The notes under the pieces were generated by a model, which ran no database searches, was not told the DNA's origin, and worked only from the letters and a program-made list of their open reading frames with translations. The position numbers and the translations under genes were made by a program. From Endomicrobium sp. (GTDB taxonomy: Bacteria > Elusimicrobiota > Endomicrobiia > Endomicrobiales > Endomicrobiaceae), in the NCBI GenBank assembly GCA_031262585.1, contig JAISHK010000001.1, positions 62,001 through 126,000 on the forward strand: 64,000 bases of DNA. The letters run 5' to 3'. This document shows, one piece after another, positions 31,059 to 41,126 of this stretch (positions are counted from its first letter, which is position 1; each line of letters starts with the position of its first letter).

Positions 31059-32543
31059 TTATTTTTTAAAAAACTTATTTATTGCAATATTAATTCTTCT
31101 TATTACTTCATTTTGACCCATAAGTTCCATCATATGAAATAAACTTGGACCTTGAGTTTTTCCAGAAATCGCCACTCTTATTGGATGAAATACTTGCCCT
31201 GTCTTAAGACCTTTTTCCAATGCCAACTCTCTCGCATACTGCTCTAAAGCACTAGAAGAAAAATCTTGTTGATTTAGAAGTCGTAAAGCACTTTCTACTA
31301 ATACAAGTTTAGCAATATTCTTTGATTTATCTGAAAGTAATACTTTCTGCACTGCTTTTTCGTTATATTCTATATCTTTTTTAAAAAAGAAACCAACAAG
31401 AGACGGAATATCTTTAAGTATTTTTATTTTATCATGTTCTAAGATAATAGCTTTTTTTAATAAATTCACATCCCATTCTTCTATCAATTTTTCATTATTA
31501 GTATATTTTAGCCAATCAACAAACAACTCATATACTTGGTCAGGATTTTTCGAACGAATTTTTTCTCCATTAAGCCATAATAATTTCGCAGGATCAAAAG
31601 TTGAAGGACTCACTCCACATCTTTCAATAGAAAAATTTTCAATTAATTCTTCTATCGTAAAAATCTGCTGACTATTTTCCGTTGACCAACCAAGCAAAGC
31701 TATATAGTTTAATAAAGTCTCCTGCAAATAACCTTCTTTTCTATATTCTAAAACGGATGTATGTCCATATCTTTTTGACAATCTAGTACCATCATGTCCC
31801 AAAATCATAGATAAATGAGCAAATTCAGGTATTCTCCAACCTAAAGCATCGTAAATTTGTATTTGACGAGGTGTATTTGATATATGATCATCTCCTCTTA
31901 AAACGTGCGTTATCTCCATAAGATAATCATCAACAACACACGCAAAATTATATGTAGGTGTACCATTTGATTTCATAATAACAAAATCACCAAGCAAGGA
32001 ATTGTCAAACTCCACTCTACCTCTTATAAGATCATTTAAAACTGTAATACCTACATTTGACATTTTAAATCTTATAACAGCTTTTTTACCTTCTGCTTCT
32101 TTTTGCTTTATTTGGATAAGTGTAAGATTTTTACATCTACCATCATATCTAGGTGAAAGTTTATTATTTTGAGCATTTTTTCTCATTTCATCAACTTCTT
32201 TTATACTACAGTAACAACGATATGCAAAACCACTATTTATAAGCTTATCTACATAAGTTTGATATATTCCCTTATCCCTACGTTCCATTTGATAATAAGG
32301 AGCATATTTAGATAATTCATTACCAGGACCTTCATCCCAATTAAGTTTAAGCCAGTTCATAATATCTAAAATAACATTCGTAGATGCTTCTGTTGATCGC
32401 AATTCATCAGTATTTTCAATCCTTAAAATAAACTTTCCATTTTTATTTTTAGCAAAAAGCCAATTAAATAAAGCTGTACGGACTCCGCCAATATGCAAAT
32501 CTCCTGTTGGAGATGGAGCAAATCTCACCCTTATATCTACCAT
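31059..32543 (-). CDS. gltX: Glutamyl-tRNA synthetase
   Basis: [30 protein letters not shown]-like [11 protein letters not shown]. Confidence 0.97.
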   Translation of the reverse strand: MVDIRVRFAPSPTGDLHIGGVRTALFNWLFAKNKNGKFILRIENTDELRSTEASTNVILDIMNWLKLNWDEGPGNELSKYAPYYQMERRDKGIYQTYVDKLINSGFAYRCYCSIKEVDEMRKNAQNNKLSPRYDGRCKNLTLIQIKQKEAEGKKAVIRFKMSNVGITVLNDLIRGRVEFDNSLLGDFVIMKSNGTPTYNFACVVDDYLMEITHVLRGDDHISNTPRQIQIYDALGWRIPEFAHLSMILGHDGTRLSKRYGHTSVLEYRKEGYLQETLLNYIALLGWSTENSQQIFTIEELIENFSIERCGVSPSTFDPAKLLWLNGEKIRSKNPDQVYELFVDWLKYTNNEKLIEEWDVNLLKKAIILEHDKIKILKDIPSLVGFFFKKDIEYNEKAVQKVLLSDKSKNIAKLVLVESALRLLNQQDFSSSALEQYARELALEKGLKTGQVFHPIRVAISGKTQGPSLFHMMELMGQNEVIRRINIAINKFFKK

Positions 32544-33043
32544 TTGTTTTTTCCCTTTTTACAAAAAATAATTTCTCTTTGCCGCATTCTCGTTTTTCCT
32601 ACAACTAATTCTGAAATATAATTTTTAAATATCGAAATTTTTGATTGCATTATATTAGAAATATAAGAGTGAATCTTATATTTTGAATCACATAATACGC
32701 GAACCCCAGTTATTGTCGGAATTATTATATTTACACTTATTACAAGCCAAATAAAAACACTTAATACCATTCCTCCAAATTTATCCAAGATATTAAGATA
32801 AAAAAAATTTATTACTCTTAAAGTAAAAACACCTAATATAATAATAAACAACGCAGTTATCAAAAATACAATATAAAAATTCAAACCTTCTTGATATGGA
32901 TATTTGGATGCTGCAAAAACAGACATAAAACCAGCAAACGCAGCAAAAAAAGCTCTAGTGAAACCTGTAAACCAACCAAGCCAACCTATTAAAATTACAC
33001 TTATTACTAAAAATAAATCTATTATTAAAACCACTTTTTGCAA
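32537..33043 (-). CDS. CvpA family membrane protein
   Basis: Multiple TM segments; [30 protein letters not shown]. Confidence 0.75.
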   Translation of the reverse strand: MQKVVLIIDLFLVISVILIGWLGWFTGFTRAFFAAFAGFMSVFAASKYPYQEGLNFYIVFLITALFIIILGVFTLRVINFFYLNILDKFGGMVLSVFIWLVISVNIIIPTITGVRVLCDSKYKIHSYISNIMQSKISIFKNYISELVVGKTRMRQREIIFCKKGKNKW

Positions 33044-34062
33044 GTTTAGAATAAAAATATATTAATTTTTAAAATATAATTTCATTTTTAAACTAATACC
33101 TCTTAAAGATTCTATCGAAATAGAAGAATTTCAATTGCAATACTGCCAGTTTTTTAGCAAGTAGCACAATTTCCTTGCTATCTTTTACATAAACAATCTG
33201 AAGCATCAACTTTTAACACAAACACATAATACAAAATACCAACTAGCTAGATTTATATAAATTCTTCACTTTTTGATTGCAAGAACTCGATACTTGTTAC
33301 ATTTAAAAATCATCATTAACTAAATCTCTCTTTTAGAAACTTTTCAAAATTTTTTACATAATGAGATGTACATCAAAATACCTTTCAATATTTTCTTCTA
33401 AATCTATATATCAAACAGAGATAGCTTTTGAATTTTGCTTTTTCATTTAAATCTACAATATCATAATGATGACACAATAATCGCAATTACCTCTTTTAAA
33501 TATCCTTTACTAAACGAAAAACAAACATCTTAGTCCAGTCCATATTTCTGAAAATTTAATTTTACAAAAAATATTTTAATATTGTCAAAATACTAGTCTA
33601 TATACAAAATAATTGCATTTACACCTTACTATAAAACCTTCTATAAAAAAGTTAACAACATCTTGCAGATGCCTTTAGCATTTATTATTTCTAATTATTA
33701 TATTATTCTTTCAATTTTAATGTTTATTATATATTACTGAATTAATTAAGCAAAATATTTAAAATATATCACCACACGCTACCACTTAGCCACTTTCGCA
33801 TATATAAAGTTTAATCGCGCGATGTGCATAAACAGAATAAATATATCAATTAAAAGTCCTAAACATGAAACTTCTTTAAAATATGGTCACATACTCTTTA
33901 AAATAACTATAAATATTAACATTTACAATTCTTTGTAAATAAAAACATTTAAGTACTTATAATTTTAAACCTATGCCAATTTATTTAAATTATATTAATT
34001 TTATACTAAGCTTTTAATTGCTTTCTTAATATATTAATTTCCCAGTGTTACTTTTAAAGAGT

Positions 34063-34092
34063 TTGACATAAAAAATTAGAATCTGGTAAAAT
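34063..34092 (+). promoter_or_regulatory. Candidate promoter TTGACA-N18-TAAAAT abutting the M23 peptidase gene
   Basis: -35 34063-34068, -10 34087-34092; start codon at 34103. Confidence 0.65.
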
Positions 34093-34102
34093 ACGTCTCA
34101 TT

Positions 34103-35305
34103 ATGAAAAAAAATCTAGAAAAAAAAACATTTATATACTTTATTATTTTCATTATTCTTATAACATTCATCTTATTAAATACTATTGTTATAAAAAAAAC
34201 TTGTTGCAAAGACATCGAACCATTTCAAGAAAAACCACTTGAAATGGAAAAAATCACTATAAATCAAGGAGATATTTTCCTACTAACTTTAAACAAAACA
34301 AAACTTCCTCAAAAAGACGCTGATAACATTATTAAAGAACTAAAAAAAATAATTAATATAAATTATTGTGTTCCTGGTGACTTTTATGAAATATTATATG
34401 ATAATAAAACTGGTGAATGGACAAATTTTTTTTATTATCCTTCAGGTCACTTATACTACTCCATAACTAAATTCTCTGATAACACAATCAAAACTGAAAC
34501 AAAAGAATTAGAAACAACTAAAAACAAATATAAAAAAGAAGGAATTATCTCATCAACTTTATGGACAGCAATGGCTTCTCAAAATATACCTACAAACATT
34601 ATTGGTTCTTTTATGGACATATTTGCATGGCAGATAGATTTTCTAACGGATACAAAAAGTGGTGATACTTTTAGTGTTATATATAAAACAAAAAATGCAA
34701 ATAAAACAAATAAACAACTTACCACTCGTATTATTGCAGCTCAATATAAAACTCACTTAAAAACATACAATGCTTTTTATTTTAAAACACATAATGGATT
34801 CAGAGACTATTTTGACGAAAAAGGAAAATCTGTAAAAAGTGCTTTTTTGAAAGCACCTTTACAATTTACAAGAATAAGCTCTCATTTTACAACTCAAAGA
34901 TTCCATCCTATATTAAAATATACAAGGCCACATTTAGGTATAGATTACGCTGCTCCACTTGGAACACCAGTATCAGCTGTTGGAGATGGGACAGTAATAA
35001 ACGCTAATTACAATGGCAATTTTGGTAAATTAGTAATCATAAAACATTCAAATGGATATGAAACATATTACGGACATTTGTCTAAATACGGCAAAAAAAT
35101 AAAAAAAGGTATTAAGGTAAAACAAGGCCAAATTATTGGATATGTAGGTATGACTGGACTGGCAACAGGTCCACATTTAGACTTTAGAATAAAACTAAAT
35201 GGTAAATTTTTTAATTATTTAAAAATAAAGCAACACCCAAATACTATACTAACTGGAAAAGATAAAATAAATTTTAAAAGAAAAACACAATCGTGTTTAG
35301 AATAA
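34103..35305 (+). CDS. M23 family metallopeptidase (murein endopeptidase-like)
   Basis: N-terminal TM; HPILKYTRPHLGIDYAAPLGTPVSAVGDGTV, GLATGPHLDFRI LytM/M23 motifs. Confidence 0.93.
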   Translation: MKKNLEKKTFIYFIIFIILITFILLNTIVIKKTCCKDIEPFQEKPLEMEKITINQGDIFLLTLNKTKLPQKDADNIIKELKKIININYCVPGDFYEILYDNKTGEWTNFFYYPSGHLYYSITKFSDNTIKTETKELETTKNKYKKEGIISSTLWTAMASQNIPTNIIGSFMDIFAWQIDFLTDTKSGDTFSVIYKTKNANKTNKQLTTRIIAAQYKTHLKTYNAFYFKTHNGFRDYFDEKGKSVKSAFLKAPLQFTRISSHFTTQRFHPILKYTRPHLGIDYAAPLGTPVSAVGDGTVINANYNGNFGKLVIIKHSNGYETYYGHLSKYGKKIKKGIKVKQGQIIGYVGMTGLATGPHLDFRIKLNGKFFNYLKIKQHPNTILTGKDKINFKRKTQSCLE

Positions 35306-35328
35306 TAAACAATAATTTAAGAACATGT

Positions 35329-36912
35329 TCAATGTTTCCTAACTGCGGATATTTGAAAAGGTTTCATAGAAAGAGTATATTCTTTACTTTTTTTACTTTG
35401 ATTCAAAAAATCAATTATTTTTTTTTGTCCATTTTCATCAGAAACAACTATAGCTTGAAATCCCCAATTAGCCGGCGTTCCTCTAACATATTTATATGGT
35501 ATTGAAACAGAATCTTTATGTACGATTAAATTGGAAACAACTGAAGCCTTTTCTAAAGAATACTTATATAGAACCGCTTTATTTTTATATATTCTTAAAG
35601 CATATTCCCAACCTGAATCTGAAGTCAAATATCCATCAATACCAGGCAAAAGCAATGTTGAACCTGCTCCTTCAATATGGTTTAAATCTATATAAAAATC
35701 TATGAAAGAAATATTGTCATCCCATTTCCCATTTACAAAAGAAAAACTTACTCTTATATTTTCTTCTTTAGACACAATTCGTACAAAATTAAGTATACCA
35801 TTATTTGATATTAAAATTCCATCAGGAATAATTTCAACAATATTTGGCAAATCAAAGTTTTTTATATCCGATACTAAAATATCACTATCATTCTTTGTTT
35901 CGCTTTCTACCAAACTCAAGAGGCGATAAATATTTTTATAAGCAATATCGAACATTCTCTTTGCACTTTCTTTACCAGAATTAATATCTTTTAAAAGATC
36001 ATAACTACACAAATAAATAAGCTCTGTTTTAGCGTTAATATAAGCATATTTTCTTAAATCAGAATTAATTGAATGTGAATAATTATTAATTAAATCCGCA
36101 ACTTTGCATAATTTTTTTCTTATTAACGGTTCTACTTCAAATTGTTTAAAAGTCTTTTTTTTCAATATCGGCAACTCTTCTTTAAAAAGTTTAGACACAT
36201 ATAGAGGTGTTGCAGGTTTTATGTGAACATTATTATCGAAAATATTTATTAAATACTCCATAAATTTTATGTTTTGTAAATGTTTCTTTTTAAGCATTAT
36301 TGGAATAATAAATTGATGTTTCTTTGATTCAAGCCATTTTACAATATCTACTTGATTATAAGGAAAATTCTTATATAATGAAAAAGCTGCAATTCCGTAG
36401 ATATTATAGATTCCGCAAGTAGTTTCTTCAAAATTATCTATATTAATCCATGGTACACCTAAATTTACCAAACAACATATTACATCACGTGATAAAGATG
36501 CAAAATTTAAAAATATGCCACTATCTGTTTTATTCACATTTCTTTTATAACTGTTTAAATTACTTAAAATATATTCATTAAAAATATCTTTTTTCTTATT
36601 TTTTGAAGAACTAAAATTTGAAAGCATAACTAAAATAGACAAAACAGGCTCCGGACTAAAAGAAAGAGATGGTTCTATTTTACCACAAGAAATGAGTTCA
36701 TCTAAATTCTTAGGAATTTCATCTGCAGACTTTAAAGGAACTGTCATACAAAAACATTTTGAAAATAAAATTTTATAAGCAACATCATCTGGAATATTAG
36801 AAACTTCAGCAAAAAAAACCACGTACTTTTTAGTCATATCAAAAGATTCAACATAACTAAAAGATATTAAATTTAAAACCAAAAACAATAAAAAATAAAT
36901 AATTTTTTTCAC
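35329..36912 (-). CDS. Secreted protein with C-terminal glucodextranase-C-like region; possible divergent GH57-type N-terminus
   Basis: Signal peptide; C-terminal IDFYIDLNHIEGAGSTLLLPGIDGYLTSDSGWEYALRIYKN...YVRGTPANWGFQAIVVSD resembles the module found C-terminal in some GH57/glucodextranase proteins. Confidence 0.55.
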   Translation of the reverse strand: MKKIIYFLLFLVLNLISFSYVESFDMTKKYVVFFAEVSNIPDDVAYKILFSKCFCMTVPLKSADEIPKNLDELISCGKIEPSLSFSPEPVLSILVMLSNFSSSKNKKKDIFNEYILSNLNSYKRNVNKTDSGIFLNFASLSRDVICCLVNLGVPWINIDNFEETTCGIYNIYGIAAFSLYKNFPYNQVDIVKWLESKKHQFIIPIMLKKKHLQNIKFMEYLINIFDNNVHIKPATPLYVSKLFKEELPILKKKTFKQFEVEPLIRKKLCKVADLINNYSHSINSDLRKYAYINAKTELIYLCSYDLLKDINSGKESAKRMFDIAYKNIYRLLSLVESETKNDSDILVSDIKNFDLPNIVEIIPDGILISNNGILNFVRIVSKEENIRVSFSFVNGKWDDNISFIDFYIDLNHIEGAGSTLLLPGIDGYLTSDSGWEYALRIYKNKAVLYKYSLEKASVVSNLIVHKDSVSIPYKYVRGTPANWGFQAIVVSDENGQKKIIDFLNQSKKSKEYTLSMKPFQISAVRKH

Positions 36913-36934
36913 AACAATTCAATTATACCATTAA

Positions 36935-36964
36935 TTGACAAATTTTGTTCATATCATGTAAAAT
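36935..36964 (+). promoter_or_regulatory. Candidate promoter TTGACA-N18-TAAAAT abutting the DUF4015 lipoprotein gene
   Basis: -35 36935-36940, -10 36959-36964; start codon at 36974. Confidence 0.65.
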
Positions 36965-36973
36965 TGCCATATT

Positions 36974-38131
36974 ATGAAAAAACAAAAATCTGATATTTTT
37001 AATATTATATTATTTTTTTTACTCTTTCTTATTCCAAGTTGTGCAAGCTCTGTTGCAAATTCTAAAATTACAACACTACGGCAACATCAGAAAGATCAAA
37101 ACCTTGCAGATATTGTAGCAATAACAGTTTTAACAAATATAAAACCAAGAAATAAATTTATGCATAAACACATAAGAGGTATTCATCTTTCCGCATGGGC
37201 AAGTGGTTCTAAGAAACAAAGAAAAATTATAATGAATCTTTTTAATAATACTGAATTAAATACTGCAGTAATAGACATAAAAGAATACGAAGGAGAAGTT
37301 TATATTAACAATATAAAAATTGTAAATGAAAACAATGCATATGTACCAGCTATACAAGATATTGAACAATACATTTCACTTTTAAAAGAAAACGGTATTT
37401 ATATTATAGCAAGAATAGCAGTTTTTAAAGATAATATGATATCAAGAAAAAAAAATGATCTCGCTATTAAAAACCCTGATGGAAGCATATGGACCGATAA
37501 AAAAAATATTGCATGGCTTGATCCTTATAACAAAGATGCATGGGATTACAATTTACAGATAGCCGAAAAAGCTGTAGATATAGGTTTTGATGAAATACAG
37601 TTTGATTATACACGCTTTCCATCTGATGGGAACACAAGTAATTGTAGATATAGTAAAGCTCATTCTAAGATTGAAGCCTCAAATACTTTAGTAAACTTTT
37701 TAAAAGAAGCAAATCGCCGACTCAAACCTAAAGGTGCCAAAATATCAATAGACGTCTTTGGGTTAACAACTACAGCAGCAGACGATATGGGAATAGGACA
37801 AAAAATAATTGAAATGGCCGAATGGGTTGATTATGTAAGTCCTATGATTTACCCTTCGCATTATGAAAAATGGAACTATGGCATTGCAGAACCTAACAAA
37901 GAACCATATAAAGTTGTTTATTATGCTATTGAAGGAGCTTTAAAAAGAATATCAAGCAAAAAATTACGTCCATGGCTACAAGATTTTAGCTTAGGATATA
38001 AATATAGTAAAAACGAAGTAAGAGCACAAATACAAGCTTGTTATGACAATAAAGTAGACAATTGGTTGTTATGGAATCCTAGATGTGTTTACACAAAAGA
38101 AGCTTTAAAAGGGTTAAATAAAAAAACTTAG
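36974..38131 (+). CDS. Putative glycoside hydrolase (DUF4015/GH13-like TIM barrel) lipoprotein
   Basis: Lipobox LIPSC; RGIHLSAWASGS, DIKEYEGEVYI, WLDPYNKDAWDYNLQIAEKAVDIGFDEIQFDYTRFPSDG, YVSPMIYPSHY. Confidence 0.88.
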   Translation: MKKQKSDIFNIILFFLLFLIPSCASSVANSKITTLRQHQKDQNLADIVAITVLTNIKPRNKFMHKHIRGIHLSAWASGSKKQRKIIMNLFNNTELNTAVIDIKEYEGEVYINNIKIVNENNAYVPAIQDIEQYISLLKENGIYIIARIAVFKDNMISRKKNDLAIKNPDGSIWTDKKNIAWLDPYNKDAWDYNLQIAEKAVDIGFDEIQFDYTRFPSDGNTSNCRYSKAHSKIEASNTLVNFLKEANRRLKPKGAKISIDVFGLTTTAADDMGIGQKIIEMAEWVDYVSPMIYPSHYEKWNYGIAEPNKEPYKVVYYAIEGALKRISSKKLRPWLQDFSLGYKYSKNEVRAQIQACYDNKVDNWLLWNPRCVYTKEALKGLNKKT

Positions 38132-38470
38132 TATCAAGAAAAATAATTCTTAACTTTAGAAATGTTAAATTAATAAATTAAAATTTACAAATAAACGCCA
38201 ACAATTTTTAATATTTTAACAATAAAATTAATTTTTTATCAATATAACTAATTCTTTGAGAAAATGACAAATTTACTAAACCGACACATTTTTTCATTAT
38301 TGCATCATCTTGTATTATGGTGACCTCACATAAAAAAGATAGATAGAAACAATTAGACATAATCATCTTCTATACAGTATGCCAATATTGCTATATTATC
38401 TCATCATAATCATTTATCATTAATGATATTTCCTTTTGAATCTTAAAAATATAAAACAAAAACTAGCAAA

Positions 38471-38558
38471 CGGAGAGGGAGGGATTCGAACCCTCGATAC
38501 GGTTCCCCGTATATTAGTTTTCGAGACTAACTCCTTAAACCAACTCGGACACCTCTCC
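38471..38558 (-). tRNA. tRNA-Ser (CGA)
   Basis: Minus strand GGAGAGGTGTCCGAGTTGGTTTAAGGAGTTAGTCTCGAAAACTAA...GGGTTCGAATCCCTCCCTCTCCG; class II variable arm; loop CTCGAAA. Confidence 0.95.
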
Positions 38559-38602
38559 ACTAATTATAATTGTATTCTTTAAGAAATAGTAAATTTTAAT
38601 AA

Positions 38603-40654
38603 TTAGTAGCTCCGTGAATAAAAATTTTCTCCAGTATCTTCATAAACTAAACTTTGTTCAGTTTTACTAAAAGACATATTTGTCTTCATATCAAATTTAC
38701 AATAAATTAAATAGTTTTGATTTTCTATTTTTTTAAAACTTATTCCTAAATTATAACAATGTAAATCCCTGTAGAGTTTTATCTCTTGTTCTTTTATTTT
38801 CATTATGATATTGTTAAAATCAGTTGTAGTTTTTATATTGCAATCTAATCGCCATTTAGAACTAAGCCATACTCCAAATCCAAAAATATTATCAATTTCT
38901 CGATTTTTATAAAACATCGCAACATCGTCATATCTTTGATAAAAAATACCAAAGTTCAAATAAGATTTTTCTAACATCCCAACATTTACATAAAATTGAA
39001 GAGAATTAAATCTAAATGGATTAATAAACTGTCCTTCCTTTATTATAAAAGTCGCAAAATACTTAGAATATGTAAATTCAGTAATAAGAGGAGACCATTT
39101 TTGAATCTCAGACGTGCTTGCCCTATTTTGTAAAAAATTATAACTTATAGAATTTCTAGTCGTTATTCTATCACCTATATACATATTATTACTCAAATTA
39201 AAACCATGTTTCTCTATTCCATAATCATCTGCTAAATTATCAAAAACATAGATACTATTCTTTTTAGTTCTTGCTTTAATATTGTAATCAATATTCCAAT
39301 CCATCCAACTTGTTACTCTACATTTTGTTTTTAAACCAGGTCCATACTGCGTAAAAAAATAATAATCAAGATATCCATTATCATCTCTATCATTCCAGTT
39401 CTCGGTTATTTCAAAACTTGGTGTTAATGACATCCACCATACTTTAAAACATTTTGTTAACATGTATGTAAATAAAGTTTTATTTTTATAAAAATAGTTA
39501 TTTTTACTATGTTCTGCATACTTATAACTATATTCAAAATACGGTTTATGAATTATTCCCCAGAAAAGATTTCTTTGATAAAAATCTAATGAAATTTTGG
39601 GCGAATTTATAAAAGGTATTTTACATTTTGATTCCAGGCTGTCATAATTTGAATTATATTCAAAGTCGCACGACAAATTAACTCTTGAGAATTGCCTTGT
39701 TAAAGATAAATAAGATTTTAAACGATTTAAACTTCCTTTCAAATTAATTTGATCATAATAACTATTAAACATTCTACTGCCAACAAATTTACCTTTAGTC
39801 CTTACAGTCAATGCTTCTTTTATTCTATGAAAATAATTAGATCGTACTGTCCAGTTTCTAGTGCTTTCTACCTTATCTTTAATTGTATAAACATAAAAAT
39901 TTCCTATAACATTAGCAGTTTTGTACTTTATCTTCGTACCAAACCCATTGCCTTTTTCGCTAAAATAATTATATACAAATTTACCATCAAAACTTTCACT
40001 TAAAGAACATAAAACTGCAGTTTTCAATGAAAAAGCATCAAATTCTTTCCCAGGATTAACTTTTATTTTCAAATTTGAACCGAATCCTTTTTCACTTTTT
40101 AAAGATTTTGTAACTACAGGAAGATAAAATATTGGAATTTTCCCAATATAAAAAACAGCGTTATAAACGATTATTTGTTTATTTAATATAAGCTTACCGT
40201 GATTTGACTTAAAATAAAAATGAGGTTCATTTAAATCGCAAGTTGAAAGTTTTATGTTATGTATTTTAAAAGTATATTTATTAATTCCAGTCATAGATTC
40301 TAAACGTATAAACGCTTTATTGGACGAATAAGCAAAAACATTTTTAAGATTACTTACTTTAGTATCGTAGCAATATGTAATACTATCAGCATAAACTGGA
40401 CTTTTTGTTTCCTCAACTTTAACTCCACCAAATGCATTCATAACATTTGTTTTTACATCAAAATCAATAGAATCAGCATAAATTTTTTTATCTTTCATAC
40501 TTATAACAACATGCCCTCTAGCACTAAGTCTACCACTATTTTCAACATATTCTATAACGTCAGCAGCTATATCAATTTCAGAAGCTAATACAGAAAATGG
40601 AAATAAAAATACAAAACCCAACATTATAGTTTTCTTTATTATTAATTTTCTCAT
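38603..40654 (-). CDS. lptD: LPS-assembly protein LptD (OstA/Imp)
   Basis: Signal peptide; OstA-like N-domain IAADVIEYVENSGRLSARGHVVISMKDKKIYADSIDFDVKTNVMNAFGGV; long barrel region. Confidence 0.88.
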   Translation of the reverse strand: MRKLIIKKTIMLGFVFLFPFSVLASEIDIAADVIEYVENSGRLSARGHVVISMKDKKIYADSIDFDVKTNVMNAFGGVKVEETKSPVYADSITYCYDTKVSNLKNVFAYSSNKAFIRLESMTGINKYTFKIHNIKLSTCDLNEPHFYFKSNHGKLILNKQIIVYNAVFYIGKIPIFYLPVVTKSLKSEKGFGSNLKIKVNPGKEFDAFSLKTAVLCSLSESFDGKFVYNYFSEKGNGFGTKIKYKTANVIGNFYVYTIKDKVESTRNWTVRSNYFHRIKEALTVRTKGKFVGSRMFNSYYDQINLKGSLNRLKSYLSLTRQFSRVNLSCDFEYNSNYDSLESKCKIPFINSPKISLDFYQRNLFWGIIHKPYFEYSYKYAEHSKNNYFYKNKTLFTYMLTKCFKVWWMSLTPSFEITENWNDRDDNGYLDYYFFTQYGPGLKTKCRVTSWMDWNIDYNIKARTKKNSIYVFDNLADDYGIEKHGFNLSNNMYIGDRITTRNSISYNFLQNRASTSEIQKWSPLITEFTYSKYFATFIIKEGQFINPFRFNSLQFYVNVGMLEKSYLNFGIFYQRYDDVAMFYKNREIDNIFGFGVWLSSKWRLDCNIKTTTDFNNIIMKIKEQEIKLYRDLHCYNLGISFKKIENQNYLIYCKFDMKTNMSFSKTEQSLVYEDTGENFYSRSY

Positions 40655-40678
40655 TAATCTCCCTAATATTATATAACT

Positions 40679-40871
40679 TTATAGCCCATTCCAACAGTTA
40701 ACAGTATACTCCAATAAATATTTTGTGTCTACAAACACCTTTATAACACCCTTTGTTTCCACATTTATACTTTGCTTACAACTATAAAATACTTTATTAA
40801 AAATAAGGTCATTATCAGCTTTTATTGAAACGATATTTGTGCCATCGTCAACATATATTTTTACTCTTTAG
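40679..40871 (-). pseudogene. Truncated coding remnant upstream of lptD, family not identified
   Basis: Minus-strand stop-to-stop frame RVKIYVDDGTNIVSIKADNDLIFNKVFYSCKQSINVETKGVIKVFVDTKYLLEYTVNCWNGL* without a start codon context. Confidence 0.45.
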
Positions 40872-41126
40872 TTTTTTCAATATTTTCCTTATATAAACAT
40901 TTTTCCAATTCAGCAAATTTGATAAAAATATAAAATCTTCTACATAAGTCAACATCATTCCATATCCACTCTTATGCTTCTTATTTTATAATAATAACCC
41001 TCAAGTTTTAAAGCAGTTTCTACTATTTAATCCAACACAACAATAGGTTTAGGCATTTATATATCCTATTTGTACTCATTAAAGTCATCTCTACACATAT
41101 AAACCTTTTAACAATAACGCATATAG

